From Gemmatimonadaceae bacterium (lineage in GTDB: Bacteria; Gemmatimonadota; Gemmatimonadetes; Gemmatimonadales; Gemmatimonadaceae): 64,000 bases of DNA. A program made the position numbers and the translations under genes. The stretch covers positions 124,001 to 188,000 of the forward strand of contig DASXKV010000004.1 of NCBI GenBank assembly GCA_036496605.1, given 5' to 3'. Shown here in pieces: positions 1 to 8,572 of the stretch. The notes under the pieces were generated by a model. It had not been told where the DNA came from. It searched no databases and was given only the letters and a program-made list of their open reading frames with translations. Within the stretch, counting starts at the first letter, position 1. Each line of letters begins with the position of its first letter.

Positions 1-798
1 CGTTGGAGTCGACTGCTGACGCGTAGAGACGCGTTCGATCAATTCGCGCGCGACACTCATGTATGCCTGCGCACCAACCGAGGCGACGTCATAAAGGATG
101 ATTGGCTTCCCGAAGCTGGGCGCCTCAGCGAGACGAACGTTTCGCGGAATGACTGTCTCGAACACCTTACCGCCGAAGTATTCGCGGGCTTCGGCCGCGA
201 CTTGCCGGGATAGATTGAGCCGAGCGTCGTACATTGTGAGGAGCACGCCATCGATCGCCAGAGAGTCGTTAACGCTCCGCTGAACGAGGTGAACGGTATT
301 CAAGAGCTGCGACAAACCCTCGAGCGCGTAGTACTCGCACTGAACGGGAATGAGCAGCGCGTCGGCCGCGGCGAGCATGTTGACGGTAATGAGGCTCAGT
401 GACGGCGGACAGTCGATCAGGATGTAATCGTAGTCGCTCACTATTTCAGCGAGCGCATTACGCATTGCCCTATCCCTGCTCGGATGGTCAACGAGCTCGA
501 CCTCCGCACCTGCAAGCTCTGGCGTTGCCGGAAGCAGATCAAGGTGACGGAACTGTACTTCCTTCATGATTGCGTTGCGAGCCGTCGCGCTACCGATGAG
601 GACGTCGTAGACGGTCGCGGCAATCGTCTCGCGGGAAGTGCCAAGCCCGCTCGTCGCATTCCCCTGTGGATCGCCATCCACCAGCAGCGTGCGTTGCTCT
701 GCGGCGGCCAGGCTTGCGGCGAGATTCACAGCGGTGGTGGTCTTCCCAACGCCACCCTTCTGATTTGCAACGGCAATAATTCGGGCCACGGGGCTCAT
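1..798 (-). CDS. parA: ParA/Soj chromosome-partitioning ATPase (3' end outside window)
   Basis: This is a deviant Walker-type ATPase that, with ParB bound at parS, segregates the newly replicated origin. The visible 266 codons begin MSPVARIIAVANQKGGVGKT. The deviant Walker A (KGGVGKTT) lies near residues 14-21 and DGDPQGN near 41-47. A Walker B-like stretch, DYDYILIDCPP, and the ParA/Soj motif VIPRNVRLAEAPS follow, so most of the usual length is present. The ATG at 796-798 is chosen because it puts the P-loop at the normal distance from the N-terminus. A perfect parS palindrome lies about 50 bp upstream. parB is expected just beyond position 1 but cannot be seen. Confidence 0.96.
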   Translation of the reverse strand, partial: MSPVARIIAVANQKGGVGKTTTAVNLAASLAAAEQRTLLVDGDPQGNATSGLGTSRETIAATVYDVLIGSATARNAIMKEVQFRHLDLLPATPELAGAEVELVDHPSRDRAMRNALAEIVSDYDYILIDCPPSLSLITVNMLAAADALLIPVQCEYYALEGLSQLLNTVHLVQRSVNDSLAIDGVLLTMYDARLNLSRQVAAEAREYFGGKVFETVIPRNVRLAEAPSFGKPIILYDVASVGAQAYMSVARELIERVSTRQQSTPT

Positions 799-846
799 GC
801 GCGTCGGAGGTCCCCCAATATAGGCGCCGTGACGCGGGCACGCGTA

Positions 847-866
847 GATGTTTCACGTGAAACATC
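847..866. promoter_or_regulatory. parS: parS centromere site
   Basis: A 20-bp perfect palindrome has the core TGTTTCACGTGAAACA at 849-864, which matches the universal bacterial parS consensus bound by ParB. It lies in the 177-bp gap upstream of parA. In many bacteria this sequence sits inside the start of rsmG; here no rsmG frame is present around it. Confidence 0.95.
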
Positions 867-975
867 TCCAACGGCAGCCTAAACAAAGCGGAGGCTAAAG
901 CAGCACAGCAAGAGGATCCGCATTGGCTTGTCCCCTGGACCATTGTGGCGTCATCATAGCGCCTTAATGTCGTTA

Positions 976-1710
976 TTAGCGCGGCACAAACTGCCATTTC
1001 GCCGTAACGCTGACCTGAACTTTCTGTTGCCCAGCTTCAATCGGAGTTGGCGCCGCTGCCCGAACGTCCATGTTAAAGACTTGCATTCGATAAACCGGTC
1101 GTGGGCCGGCATCCGCCGTCCCCAACTCCACGAGAGGACCAAGAGAGCCACCCGCTGCACGCGCCATTGCCTCGGCGTCGCTTCGTGCGCGCGACACCGC
1201 CTGGGCAAGTGCCTCGTGCCGCGCCGAATCAGCGTTCGACGCGAACAAATCCAACGAGTTGATTTGGTTGGCTCCTCTCGAGAGCGCGGTGTCGAGAACC
1301 GATGCAATCTGATCGATCCGTCGGACCTCGACCCTAACGACGTTGCTGACGACGTAGCCAACTATTGTCGTGCGCTGTGTTGCCTGATCATACCGCGTGT
1401 CAGGAGACACGCTGTAGTTCTCCGTCGACACCTGCTCGCGCGAAATGCCCAACGCAACGATTGCGTCGATGATTGCTCGCTGTCGTTGCGCATTGTCGCG
1501 CGCCGCGGCGTTCGCCGTCGAGGCACGCGTTTGGACGCCGACGTACACAGCGGCTCGATCCGGCGTGAGCTGCGCTTCGCCAGTCGCCGCCGCCACGATC
1601 TCCGGGTGCGGCGGATTAGCGATGCTCGCCTGCGCGAGCGTTCGCTGCGCCGAGACCGAACCGACCAATAGCGTAGTACAAAGCAACAACATGGTGGGGC
1701 GCCGCATCAC
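976..1710 (-). CDS. SIMPL-domain (DUF541/YggE-like) periplasmic protein
   Basis: The 244-residue protein has a hydrophobic signal peptide (about residues 4-26, ending SVSAQRTLA). A SIMPL/DUF541 domain follows, with the typical start IVAAATGEAQLTPDRAAVYVGVQ, then GISREQVSTENYSVSP and the late VSVTAKWQFVPR strand. Family members such as YggE and BP26 are periplasmic, oligomeric and linked to oxidative stress, but no enzyme reaction is established. It sits between mnmG and parA, where rsmG is found in many genomes, and is probably co-transcribed with its minus-strand neighbours. Confidence 0.88.
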   Translation of the reverse strand: MMRRPTMLLLCTTLLVGSVSAQRTLAQASIANPPHPEIVAAATGEAQLTPDRAAVYVGVQTRASTANAAARDNAQRQRAIIDAIVALGISREQVSTENYSVSPDTRYDQATQRTTIVGYVVSNVVRVEVRRIDQIASVLDTALSRGANQINSLDLFASNADSARHEALAQAVSRARSDAEAMARAAGGSLGPLVELGTADAGPRPVYRMQVFNMDVRAAAPTPIEAGQQKVQVSVTAKWQFVPR

Positions 1711-1805
1711 TCCTCCGTTCTTTGGTTACGACGTGAGATACACTCGCGACCTCGATCGCGATCCCTTCGGCGCCGCTCCCAACAGACCGCCTTGCGAGTG
1801 AACGA

Positions 1806-3746
1806 TCAGATCATCGCGGTCGCTCGGCGTCGCTTCTCGATTTCGATCAGGAGATTCTGAAGATCGTTGGGACTCACGCCAGGCACGCGCGATGCCTGCG
1901 CCAGGGTTCCCGGGCGGATGGAAGCGAGCTTCTGTCGCGCTTCTACCGAAAGCGAGAGCATTGCCGTGTAAGGCAGGTCCGCATCGAGCTTGAGTTGCGC
2001 CATCCGGCGCATCTTGTCGGCCTGCTCTCGTTCGCGCTCGAAGTAGCCGGAATACTTGATCTCGAGCTCCGCGGTCACGACGGCGTCGCGATCCAGATCC
2101 GCGCCAACTCCGGCTGCGGCGAAGAGATCCGTCAGAGTCACGCCCTGACGCTTGGCCAACTCCGTGATGCGCACACGGTGGGCAAGAGGGCTCGTGCCAG
2201 CGCGCACGAGTATCGCGTCTGCGATCGTGGGCGAGATGCTGGTCTCGTTCGCAAGGCGCCTCGCAGCTGCCTCGGACTCGAGTCGCCGATCGATGATCGT
2301 CTGCTCGCGATCATCGTAAATGCCTAGCTGCTCGCCAAAGCCAGACAATCGCCGAAGAGCATTATCCTGACGAACCGTTAGGCGAAACTCCGAGCGCGAA
2401 GTGAAGAGGCGATACGGCTCATCGACTCCTCGTGTGACAAGGTCATCCACCAGAACACCGATGTACGAGCTCTCGCGTCCGAGCGTGACGCCGGGATGGC
2501 CAAGGGCGGCGCGACCGGCGTTCAGCCCGGCGAACGTTCCCTGCCCTGCCGCTTCCTCGTATCCGGTTGTGCCGTTGATCTGTCCCGCGAAGTACAATCC
2601 CGGCAGCGCTCGCACCTGCAGCATCGCATCGAGCTGCGTTGGGGGATAGTAGTCGTACTCGATCGCGTAGCCGGCGCGAGTCATGCGCGCTCGCTCGAGG
2701 CCCGGAATTGTGTGAAGAATGTCGAGCTGCACGTCGGCCGGAAGAGAGGTCGAGAGACCATTCACGTACAGCTCGGTCGTATCGTGCCCTTCAGGCTCGA
2801 GAAAGATCTGGTGCCGCTCGGCCGCTGGGAATTTGACGATCTTGTCTTCGACAGATGGACAATACCGAGGTCCACGCGAGGCAATGGCGCCGCCATACAT
2901 CGCTGACTTTTTGATGTTCTCAGCGATGATATGCTTTCCCGCTTCCCCCAGGAAGGTGATCCAGCAGGGAAGCTGAGCCGGATGCCGAATCGAGCCACCG
3001 TCTCGTCGCGCCGCAGGCCAGAAGTGCGACCACGAGTAATCGAACTGCTCGACCTCGCTCTCCTGCCGCTCGAGACGCGACAGCCCGACCGACCTCCCGT
3101 CGACGCGCGGTGGCGTTCCTGTCTTGAATCGCGCGACCTCGAGACCGATACGCTCGAGTTGTTCCGCGAGATGTGTCGCCGCGGTCTCGCCGGCACGGCC
3201 GCCAGCGAATTTCGTCTCGGTCCCTATGTGGATGCGACCGCGGAGAAAGGTTCCGGTGGTAATGACAACGCAGCGCGCGCCGAATCGCCGTCCCTCGAGC
3301 GTCTCGACGCCGAGAACACAATGATCGTCCTCATCGAGCACCAGACGCGCGACGGTTCCTTGGACTGGCGCGAGCGCTGGCTGTTGCTCGAGAAGGCTCC
3401 TGACTGCTCGGCGATAGAGGCCCCGATCACATTGCGCTCGGGGTGCCCATACTGCCGGTCCCTTGCTGCGGTTCAGCATGCGGAACTGCAACATTGCGAG
3501 ATCGGTGGCCTTGCCCATGATGCCGCCAAGAGCGTCAACCTCGCGCACCACTGTGCCTTTGGCCACTCCGCCGATCGCCGGATTGCACGACATCTGGCCG
3601 ATCGTCTCGAGCGCACTCGTTATGATGGCGACCCGTGCGCCGACGCGAGCAGCAGCAACGGCGGCCTCGGTTCCCGCATGGCCCGCACCCACGACGATGA
3701 CGTCGAAGTCGGCTTCGTTAGCTCGTGAGGTCGAAGAAGGCATCAT
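1806..3746 (-). CDS. mnmG: tRNA uridine-5-carboxymethylaminomethyl modification enzyme MnmG (GidA)
   Basis: With MnmE, this FAD enzyme installs the (carboxymethyl)aminomethyl group on wobble uridine 34 of tRNAs. The 646 residues are normal for the family. The N-terminal Rossmann motif GAGHAGTEAA starts at residue 20. A GTFLRGRIHIG segment, the conserved Cys in PRYCPSVEDK, the FAD motif GYEEAAGQGTFAGLNAG and the C-terminal helical domain ending in NLLIEIEKRRR are all visible. Its position two genes upstream of parA with a parS site is the classic origin-proximal arrangement. The first two Met codons are adjacent, so the start is uncertain by one residue. Confidence 0.97.
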   Translation of the reverse strand: MMPSSTSRANEADFDVIVVGAGHAGTEAAVAAARVGARVAIITSALETIGQMSCNPAIGGVAKGTVVREVDALGGIMGKATDLAMLQFRMLNRSKGPAVWAPRAQCDRGLYRRAVRSLLEQQPALAPVQGTVARLVLDEDDHCVLGVETLEGRRFGARCVVITTGTFLRGRIHIGTETKFAGGRAGETAATHLAEQLERIGLEVARFKTGTPPRVDGRSVGLSRLERQESEVEQFDYSWSHFWPAARRDGGSIRHPAQLPCWITFLGEAGKHIIAENIKKSAMYGGAIASRGPRYCPSVEDKIVKFPAAERHQIFLEPEGHDTTELYVNGLSTSLPADVQLDILHTIPGLERARMTRAGYAIEYDYYPPTQLDAMLQVRALPGLYFAGQINGTTGYEEAAGQGTFAGLNAGRAALGHPGVTLGRESSYIGVLVDDLVTRGVDEPYRLFTSRSEFRLTVRQDNALRRLSGFGEQLGIYDDREQTIIDRRLESEAAARRLANETSISPTIADAILVRAGTSPLAHRVRITELAKRQGVTLTDLFAAAGVGADLDRDAVVTAELEIKYSGYFEREREQADKMRRMAQLKLDADLPYTAMLSLSVEARQKLASIRPGTLAQASRVPGVSPNDLQNLLIEIEKRRRATAMI

Positions 3747-3787
3747 CCAAAGTTATACTCAGGTCCACACACGGAAACGGACCAGAA

Positions 3788-4072
3788 ATGTCAGTGCCCA
3801 TTCCGAGCGGTGGCCCAACGCTGTTCATCCGGCGCGCAGCTTATGAGCGATCGGGCCTCGACCGGGTCGCCATTGACGAGCGTTTCGGGCTCACGGCAGA
3901 TGAATTCCGCGTCGATGGGGCGCTCGTCGCGATCGGACCACTCTCTGCCGAGGACTCGCTTATCGACATCATCGCAGAGCTCGAGTCGAACGGCTTGAAT
4001 TACTTCGACGATTTCTTCGAGCTCACCGGTAATTGGCCCGAGTGGCTGACGCTGTTCGCTGCCGCTAATTGA
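3788..4072 (+). CDS. small conserved-looking protein of unknown function
   Basis: I do not recognise this 94-residue protein. It begins MSVPIPSGGPTLFIRRAAYE and ends with an acidic, aromatic helix-rich part (LNYFDDFFELTGNWPEWLTLF). It has no signal peptide, membrane segment or cysteines. The ATG at 3788 is preferred over upstream in-frame starts because those overlap the divergent mnmG start. Codon use is like its neighbours. It is a single gene facing the minus-strand zinc-ribbon/NfeD pair. Confidence 0.7.
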   Translation: MSVPIPSGGPTLFIRRAAYERSGLDRVAIDERFGLTADEFRVDGALVAIGPLSAEDSLIDIIAELESNGLNYFDDFFELTGNWPEWLTLFAAAN

Positions 4073-4078
4073 TCCGCG

Positions 4079-4363
4079 TTAGGCATTCTTACTTCCGTGT
4101 TTGGTCGGCTCACTCGCGCCCGTCGGTGGCGTGAGCGGACCTCGGCGTAAGAGGCCATGCCAGCCGCACTCGTAGCACCAACTGGTCCGGAACCACGGCA
4201 TGATCGCATTCCACCCGCGGGACTTCACGCGAAGCGTGACCGCATCGCAATTAGGGCAGCGGTCCCCATCAGGGAGGATAAAGAAGAATACGATGGTCGC
4301 CGCGATGAAACGCAGGATAAAAAAGCCGACGAAGATGAAGGCAAAAATGACCGCATCCGACAT
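4079..4363 (-). CDS. membrane-anchored zinc-ribbon protein
   Basis: The 94-residue protein has one N-terminal transmembrane helix (about residues 5-32, rich in Phe/Ile). A short zinc ribbon follows with CPNC and CYEC pairs, then a Pro-rich tail. The start at 4363 is supported by a GGAGGG ribosome-binding site eight bases upstream; a longer frame exists but is less likely. It begins 16 bp after the NfeD-like gene ends, so the two are probably one operon. The stop codon TAA is formed inside a GCCTAAC heptamer. Function unknown. Confidence 0.75.
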   Translation of the reverse strand: MSDAVIFAFIFVGFFILRFIAATIVFFFILPDGDRCPNCDAVTLRVKSRGWNAIMPWFRTSWCYECGWHGLLRRGPLTPPTGASEPTKHGSKNA

Positions 4364-4379
4364 CGTGGCGCCCTCCCTG

Positions 4380-4907
4380 CTACAGCCTCTGCTCCACTTG
4401 GAGCCACGGCTCCACATACGCCAAATCACCTTCAATTCGCTCGATGATTACTTCAGTTCCCTCGACCACCGACGTGTCGTCGAGGCTCCGAGCGCGCAGC
4501 GTACGCTTCTCCGATCCGACATCGAAGCTGATTCGTCCTTCGCTTCCCGCGTCGATGGAGGCAACGACCCTCGCAACGTGTCCTTGAAGCACGTAACGCT
4601 CATCATCGATATCGTGCTCGACCGACATGGACGCCGATTTTGCGACGAGCCATCGCGTCAACAACACGGCCGCGACACCAATTATCAGCGCCGCGAAAAA
4701 TGCCCCCCGCCCTGATAGCACGCGCAAAAGCGAATACCCAGAGGCTCCGAAAGCCACCGCGAACGCTGCAAGAAGAGGCAGAGACGTGCGGCTCGCGCTG
4801 TCGGACGAAGCCGTCGTCGACGTCGGCCGACGCTCGATGCCGAAAAGCATGATGGCGACGCCGATGAGGAGTCCAAGAATGAAGGCTCCGAGATACACAG
4901 CGGTCAT
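4380..4907 (-). CDS. NfeD-like membrane protein with C-terminal OB-fold
   Basis: The 175-residue protein has three predicted transmembrane helices (about 5-25, 43-62 and 68-90). The soluble C-terminal domain has the NfeD/YuaF pattern: GHVARVVASIDAGSEGRISF, then VEGTEVIIERIEGDLAYVEPW. NfeD-family proteins partner SPFH/flotillin proteins in membrane organisation; an SPFH gene occurs 35 kb away at 40029. This is a short NfeD without the N-terminal protease domain. The assignment rests on the shape of the C-terminal domain and topology. Confidence 0.7.
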   Translation of the reverse strand: MTAVYLGAFILGLLIGVAIMLFGIERRPTSTTASSDSASRTSLPLLAAFAVAFGASGYSLLRVLSGRGAFFAALIIGVAAVLLTRWLVAKSASMSVEHDIDDERYVLQGHVARVVASIDAGSEGRISFDVGSEKRTLRARSLDDTSVVEGTEVIIERIEGDLAYVEPWLQVEQRL

Positions 4908-5109
4908 TTGCGCCCGTTAGGCACGAGATACTTACGGAACCTACAGGTCAGGGCCACGGTTCTCCGGGCGCTCTCGAATTTGCTCCCCGTACCGTCTGCC
5001 AGTGCACGAAGAAAGCCAAGTGGTGTCGGCAAGGCCTGCCTGCTTCAACGACCGCGAGAATGTGGTGGCCCGAGACAGCAAAGGAAAGGGAGTATGCGGC
5101 TGGCCGCTA

Positions 5110-6141
5110 TCATCGCGAGGCGGACGCGTGGCGTTGCTCGACAGTGTCGTGGGCAAGTGCGTCTGCCAGGAAGTCGCTAACGCGGCGTTCGGCGTAATAC
5201 TCGGGGCGCCACGGCGGTCCCGCGACGAACCCAACATGGCCGCCGCCGTTGGTGAAGTCTGCGGTCAGACAGCGATTCTTGTTCACGATCGCCGCTACGT
5301 CGTTCAGAACATCGGCGGGCAGGAACGGATCGTCCATCGCACTCAACAGTAGTGTCGGCCTGCGGATCCGCCCGAGAAACTGCAGGGAGCTCGATCGCGC
5401 GTAATAGTCATGCGCGTCGCGAAAACCGTGAATGGGTGCCGTCACCACGTCGTCGAACTCGTACAAGCTCCGGGCGCGACGCATTGCGTCCAGATCGAAT
5501 AGTCCGGGGAAACGCCGCAGCTTCTCTTCTGCCTTGCGACGAAGCGTTCGGAGAAAGTGTCGCTCGTAGGTCCGTGAGAAACCCTTCGAGATGTATCTCG
5601 ACCCGCGCTCGAGATCGAACGGCACCGAAATAGCGGCGGCAGCCCGTACGCGATCGGGAAGCGCTTCGCCACGTTCGCCTAACCATTTGAGAAGCACGTT
5701 TCCGCCAAGAGAAACGCCGCAGAGGACCAGCGGCGCCCGGGGAAATTCCTGGAGCACGCGATCGATCGCGAAGGCCGCATCGCTGGTCTCGCCGGAGTGG
5801 TAGAATCTCGGGGCGCGATTGAGTTCGGGTCCACACCCGCGGAAGACCAGCATGTCGGCGCCCCAATTCCGTCGCTGCGCCATCTGCAACAGGCCCCCCA
5901 CGTAATGAGACCGCACCGTGCCCTCGAGGCCGTGAAGCAGGAAGAGCCGAGGACGCTCAGGGTCGGCGTCGAGCCGCAGCAGATCGATAAAATCGTTGTC
6001 GGGTGTGGACCAGCGCTCTATCCGTGTAGAGACTGCGGGAGCGCGACGAGCGAACTTACCCCAGAGCGTCTGTGCATGCGCACCAGGTACCCACCAAGCG
6101 GGGCGGTACGTATGTTCGCGGGGATGAGATTGAGATGGCAC
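5110..6141 (-). CDS. YheT-family alpha/beta hydrolase
   Basis: The 343-residue protein matches the YheT/EMB8-like hydrolase family. It has YRPAWWVPGAHAQTLWGK at the N-terminus, an oxyanion strand LFLLHGLEGT, the nucleophile elbow GVSLGGN (Ser in GxSxGG), an acid in SAMDDPF and a late His in GGGHVGFV. The family removes acyl or ester groups; the physiological substrate is not established. A TTG at 6201 would extend it but overlaps the divergent gene at 6159. The GTG at 6141 leaves 17 bp between the two starts and is preferred. Start uncertain. Confidence 0.88.
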   Translation of the reverse strand: MPSQSHPREHTYRPAWWVPGAHAQTLWGKFARRAPAVSTRIERWSTPDNDFIDLLRLDADPERPRLFLLHGLEGTVRSHYVGGLLQMAQRRNWGADMLVFRGCGPELNRAPRFYHSGETSDAAFAIDRVLQEFPRAPLVLCGVSLGGNVLLKWLGERGEALPDRVRAAAAISVPFDLERGSRYISKGFSRTYERHFLRTLRRKAEEKLRRFPGLFDLDAMRRARSLYEFDDVVTAPIHGFRDAHDYYARSSSLQFLGRIRRPTLLLSAMDDPFLPADVLNDVAAIVNKNRCLTADFTNGGGHVGFVAGPPWRPEYYAERRVSDFLADALAHDTVEQRHASASR

Positions 6142-6158
6142 TGCGAGCAAGCTAATCG

Positions 6159-6518
6159 ATGGAAGTTCAGATCTTTGGCGTGAAGAAAAGCGCGGACACA
6201 AGAAAGGCGCTCCGGTTTTTCTCGGAGCGCCGCATCAAGACACACTTTGTCGACTTCACGGAGCGGCCGGCTTCGGTGTCCGAGTTGCGCCGCTTCGCAC
6301 AAAAGTACGGCGTCGACGCACTCATCGATCGGGAAGCGAGCTCGTACTCGTCGCTAGGCATGCTCTACGCGACCCTCTCGGACGAACGGTGGCTCGACAA
6401 GCTCGCCGAAGAGCCGCTGCTTTTGCGCATGCCGCTCGTGAGACAGGTTGGTCAGAGTGTGAAAGGGCTCACGATTGGTCTCGCCGAAGAGGAGTGGCGT
6501 CGATGGACAACCCCATGA
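6159..6518 (+). CDS. ArsC/Spx-fold thioredoxin-like protein lacking the active-site cysteines
   Basis: The 119-residue protein follows the ArsC/YffB/Spx pattern: IFGVKKSADTRKALRFFSER, then FVDFTERPASVSELRRF and the conserved RMPLVR. Family members carry CxxC or a single Cys before RKA. Here that stretch reads KKSADTRKA, with Ser and Thr in place of the cysteines. Reductase activity is therefore unlikely, and a binding or regulatory role is an inference. It is directly followed by the ABC-F gene (34 bp gap) and diverges from the hydrolase at 5110-6141. Confidence 0.85.
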   Translation: MEVQIFGVKKSADTRKALRFFSERRIKTHFVDFTERPASVSELRRFAQKYGVDALIDREASSYSSLGMLYATLSDERWLDKLAEEPLLLRMPLVRQVGQSVKGLTIGLAEEEWRRWTTP

Positions 6519-6552
6519 GCCGGGGTCGACTTTTGGCGGTGTACGACGCGCG

Positions 6553-8547
6553 ATGACTCAGATTCAGGTATCGAACGTCGCCGTGGAATTCGGTGCGACG
6601 ATGCTTTTTCGCGACGTCACGTTCACTGTTTCGGCGGGCGAGCGCTGGGGCATCCTCGGCCGTAACGGAACGGGAAAGACCACACTCTTTCTGCTAATCA
6701 CAGGCGAAATCCAACCAACGCGCGGAAACGTCGTTCGCCAAGCTGCGCTGCGTATCTCTCTACTCGATCAGCACCGAGAGTTCGGATCGGCAACCACTGT
6801 GTGGGAGGCAGCGGCCGGCGGACTGGCGGATTTGCTCGCCCTCGAGCAATCACTGCTGGAGCAAGCGCATGCATTGAGTGAAGACGCCTCTGAAGAAGCG
6901 TTGTCGCGCTACGGTCATGATCTCGAGCGCTTCGAGCGCGGAGGTGGTTATGAGGCGACGGCGCGCATCGATTCGGTATTGCACGGACTTGGCTTTGAGC
7001 CACAGCAATCGCGGGCCACTCCGGTCTCACAGCTGAGCGGCGGGGAACGGGGACGACTAGGTCTTGCTCGTGAGCTGGTGCGCGGCGGCGACATTCTACT
7101 TCTCGACGAGCCAACGAATCACCTCGATCTCGAGACCACGCGCTGGCTGGAGCAATTCCTTCGGGACTCCCCGATGACAGTGCTCCTCATCAGCCATGAT
7201 CGCGCTTTCCTTCAGAACGTTGCCGATCACGTATTGCATTTCGAGGGTGGAACCGCGACGGCGTACGTTGGTGGGTATGCGTCGTTCATCACTCAGCGAG
7301 ACGAGCGGCGCCTCACTCAGCAGCGGGCATTCGACAAACAGCAGAAGAGCATCTCTCACGAGCAAGATTACATCGCCAGGAACATCGCTGGACAGAACAG
7401 CAAGCAGGCAAAGGGCCGTCGCACGCGGCTGGCGCGCTTGCCCCGGCTCAGCACGCCCGCGTCCGACGACGACGCGATGGCGATCCGGTTTGATGTTGGG
7501 CAACGAGGCGGCGACCGCGTGGCGATGGCGGAGCAGGCCGCGATCGCGGTCACCGACGCGGGGAGTGGCATTAGGCGCACGCTTATCGAAGGCTTTACGG
7601 GATCATTACGTCGTGGTGAGGTGCTGGGACTGCTCGGTCCGAACGGCGCCGGGAAGTCGACGTTTTTGAAAGCACTCGTTGGTCAGCAGCCCGTCGAATC
7701 GGGGGAGCTTCGACTCGGCAGCGGCATTGATGTGGGATACTATCGCCAGGATTTGTCGCAGGTGCCGATGGAGAAAACGCTCTACGATATCATCGCCGAG
7801 CTACGCCCATACTGGGAACGCCGCTTGGTCCAGGGGCATCTGGGACGCTTCGGGTTCTCGGGTGACGAGGTGCAACGTCGTCCGGAAACGCTTTCGGGCG
7901 GCGAGCGCGCGCGTGTCGCGTTGGCGATGTTGATGCTCTCGCGTTCGAACTTGCTCATTCTCGACGAACCGACGAACCACCTCGATGTCGAATCGATTGA
8001 AGCGCTCGAGGATGCTTTCGAACGCTACGATGGCACGGTGATTCTGGTGAGCCACGATCGCGAGCTGCTTCGCGGCTTGACGGAGAAACTCTGGGTCCTG
8101 CACGAGCGGCACATCACCGAGTTCGACGGAGGGTTCGCCGAGTGGGAATCGGTCAGCGCGGAACGAGAGCACGCCGCGTCAGTGCGGGCAAGCGAAGAGG
8201 CGGCCTTACGCCGTGTGCATGAACGACAGCGCCTCGAACGCTCGCGACGAACAGACACCGGAACGCGCACGTCGCGCGACGTCGCGCGCGAGCTCCGCCG
8301 AGCGCAGCGCGATGTCAGCGAGATCGAGCAGCGCATCGCGGTTCTCGAGAAGGAAATTGCAACTCTCGGCGCGCAGCTCGAAGACCCACAGCTTTATATC
8401 CAAGCCAAAGGGTTGAGCCAGGCAAAGACGCTTGGCTCACAGCTGGAGCAGGCCAAGCGAGAGCTGGACAGAGCCCTTGAGCGATGGGGCGCCGCGACGG
8501 GCGAGGTCGAAGAACTGAATCGCGAGCTCACTGCAACCGAAACCTGA
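6553..8547 (+). CDS. ABC-F family ribosome-associated ATPase (Uup/YfmM-like)
   Basis: The 664-residue soluble protein has two ABC domains and no membrane segment. Both Walker A motifs (GRNGTGKTT, GPNGAGKST) are seen, as are both signatures (LSGGERGRL, LSGGERARV) and both Walker B stretches with ILLLDEPTNHLD and LLILDEPTNHLD. The interdomain linker and a C-terminal coiled coil (about residues 550-660) resemble Uup. ABC-F proteins act at the ribosomal E site or, for Uup, also in transposon-excision control. The ATG at 6553 is chosen because the preceding frame overlaps the upstream gene. Confidence 0.93.
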   Translation: MTQIQVSNVAVEFGATMLFRDVTFTVSAGERWGILGRNGTGKTTLFLLITGEIQPTRGNVVRQAALRISLLDQHREFGSATTVWEAAAGGLADLLALEQSLLEQAHALSEDASEEALSRYGHDLERFERGGGYEATARIDSVLHGLGFEPQQSRATPVSQLSGGERGRLGLARELVRGGDILLLDEPTNHLDLETTRWLEQFLRDSPMTVLLISHDRAFLQNVADHVLHFEGGTATAYVGGYASFITQRDERRLTQQRAFDKQQKSISHEQDYIARNIAGQNSKQAKGRRTRLARLPRLSTPASDDDAMAIRFDVGQRGGDRVAMAEQAAIAVTDAGSGIRRTLIEGFTGSLRRGEVLGLLGPNGAGKSTFLKALVGQQPVESGELRLGSGIDVGYYRQDLSQVPMEKTLYDIIAELRPYWERRLVQGHLGRFGFSGDEVQRRPETLSGGERARVALAMLMLSRSNLLILDEPTNHLDVESIEALEDAFERYDGTVILVSHDRELLRGLTEKLWVLHERHITEFDGGFAEWESVSAEREHAASVRASEEAALRRVHERQRLERSRRTDTGTRTSRDVARELRRAQRDVSEIEQRIAVLEKEIATLGAQLEDPQLYIQAKGLSQAKTLGSQLEQAKRELDRALERWGAATGEVEELNRELTATET

Positions 8548-8572
8548 CGCGGCGACGGGTGCGTACGAGGGC

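Noticed and set aside
590-997. Minus-strand frame containing MFHVKH, which resembles the N-terminus of RsmG
   Set aside because: The peptide is only the translation of parS. The rest shows no methyltransferase motif and overlaps parA.
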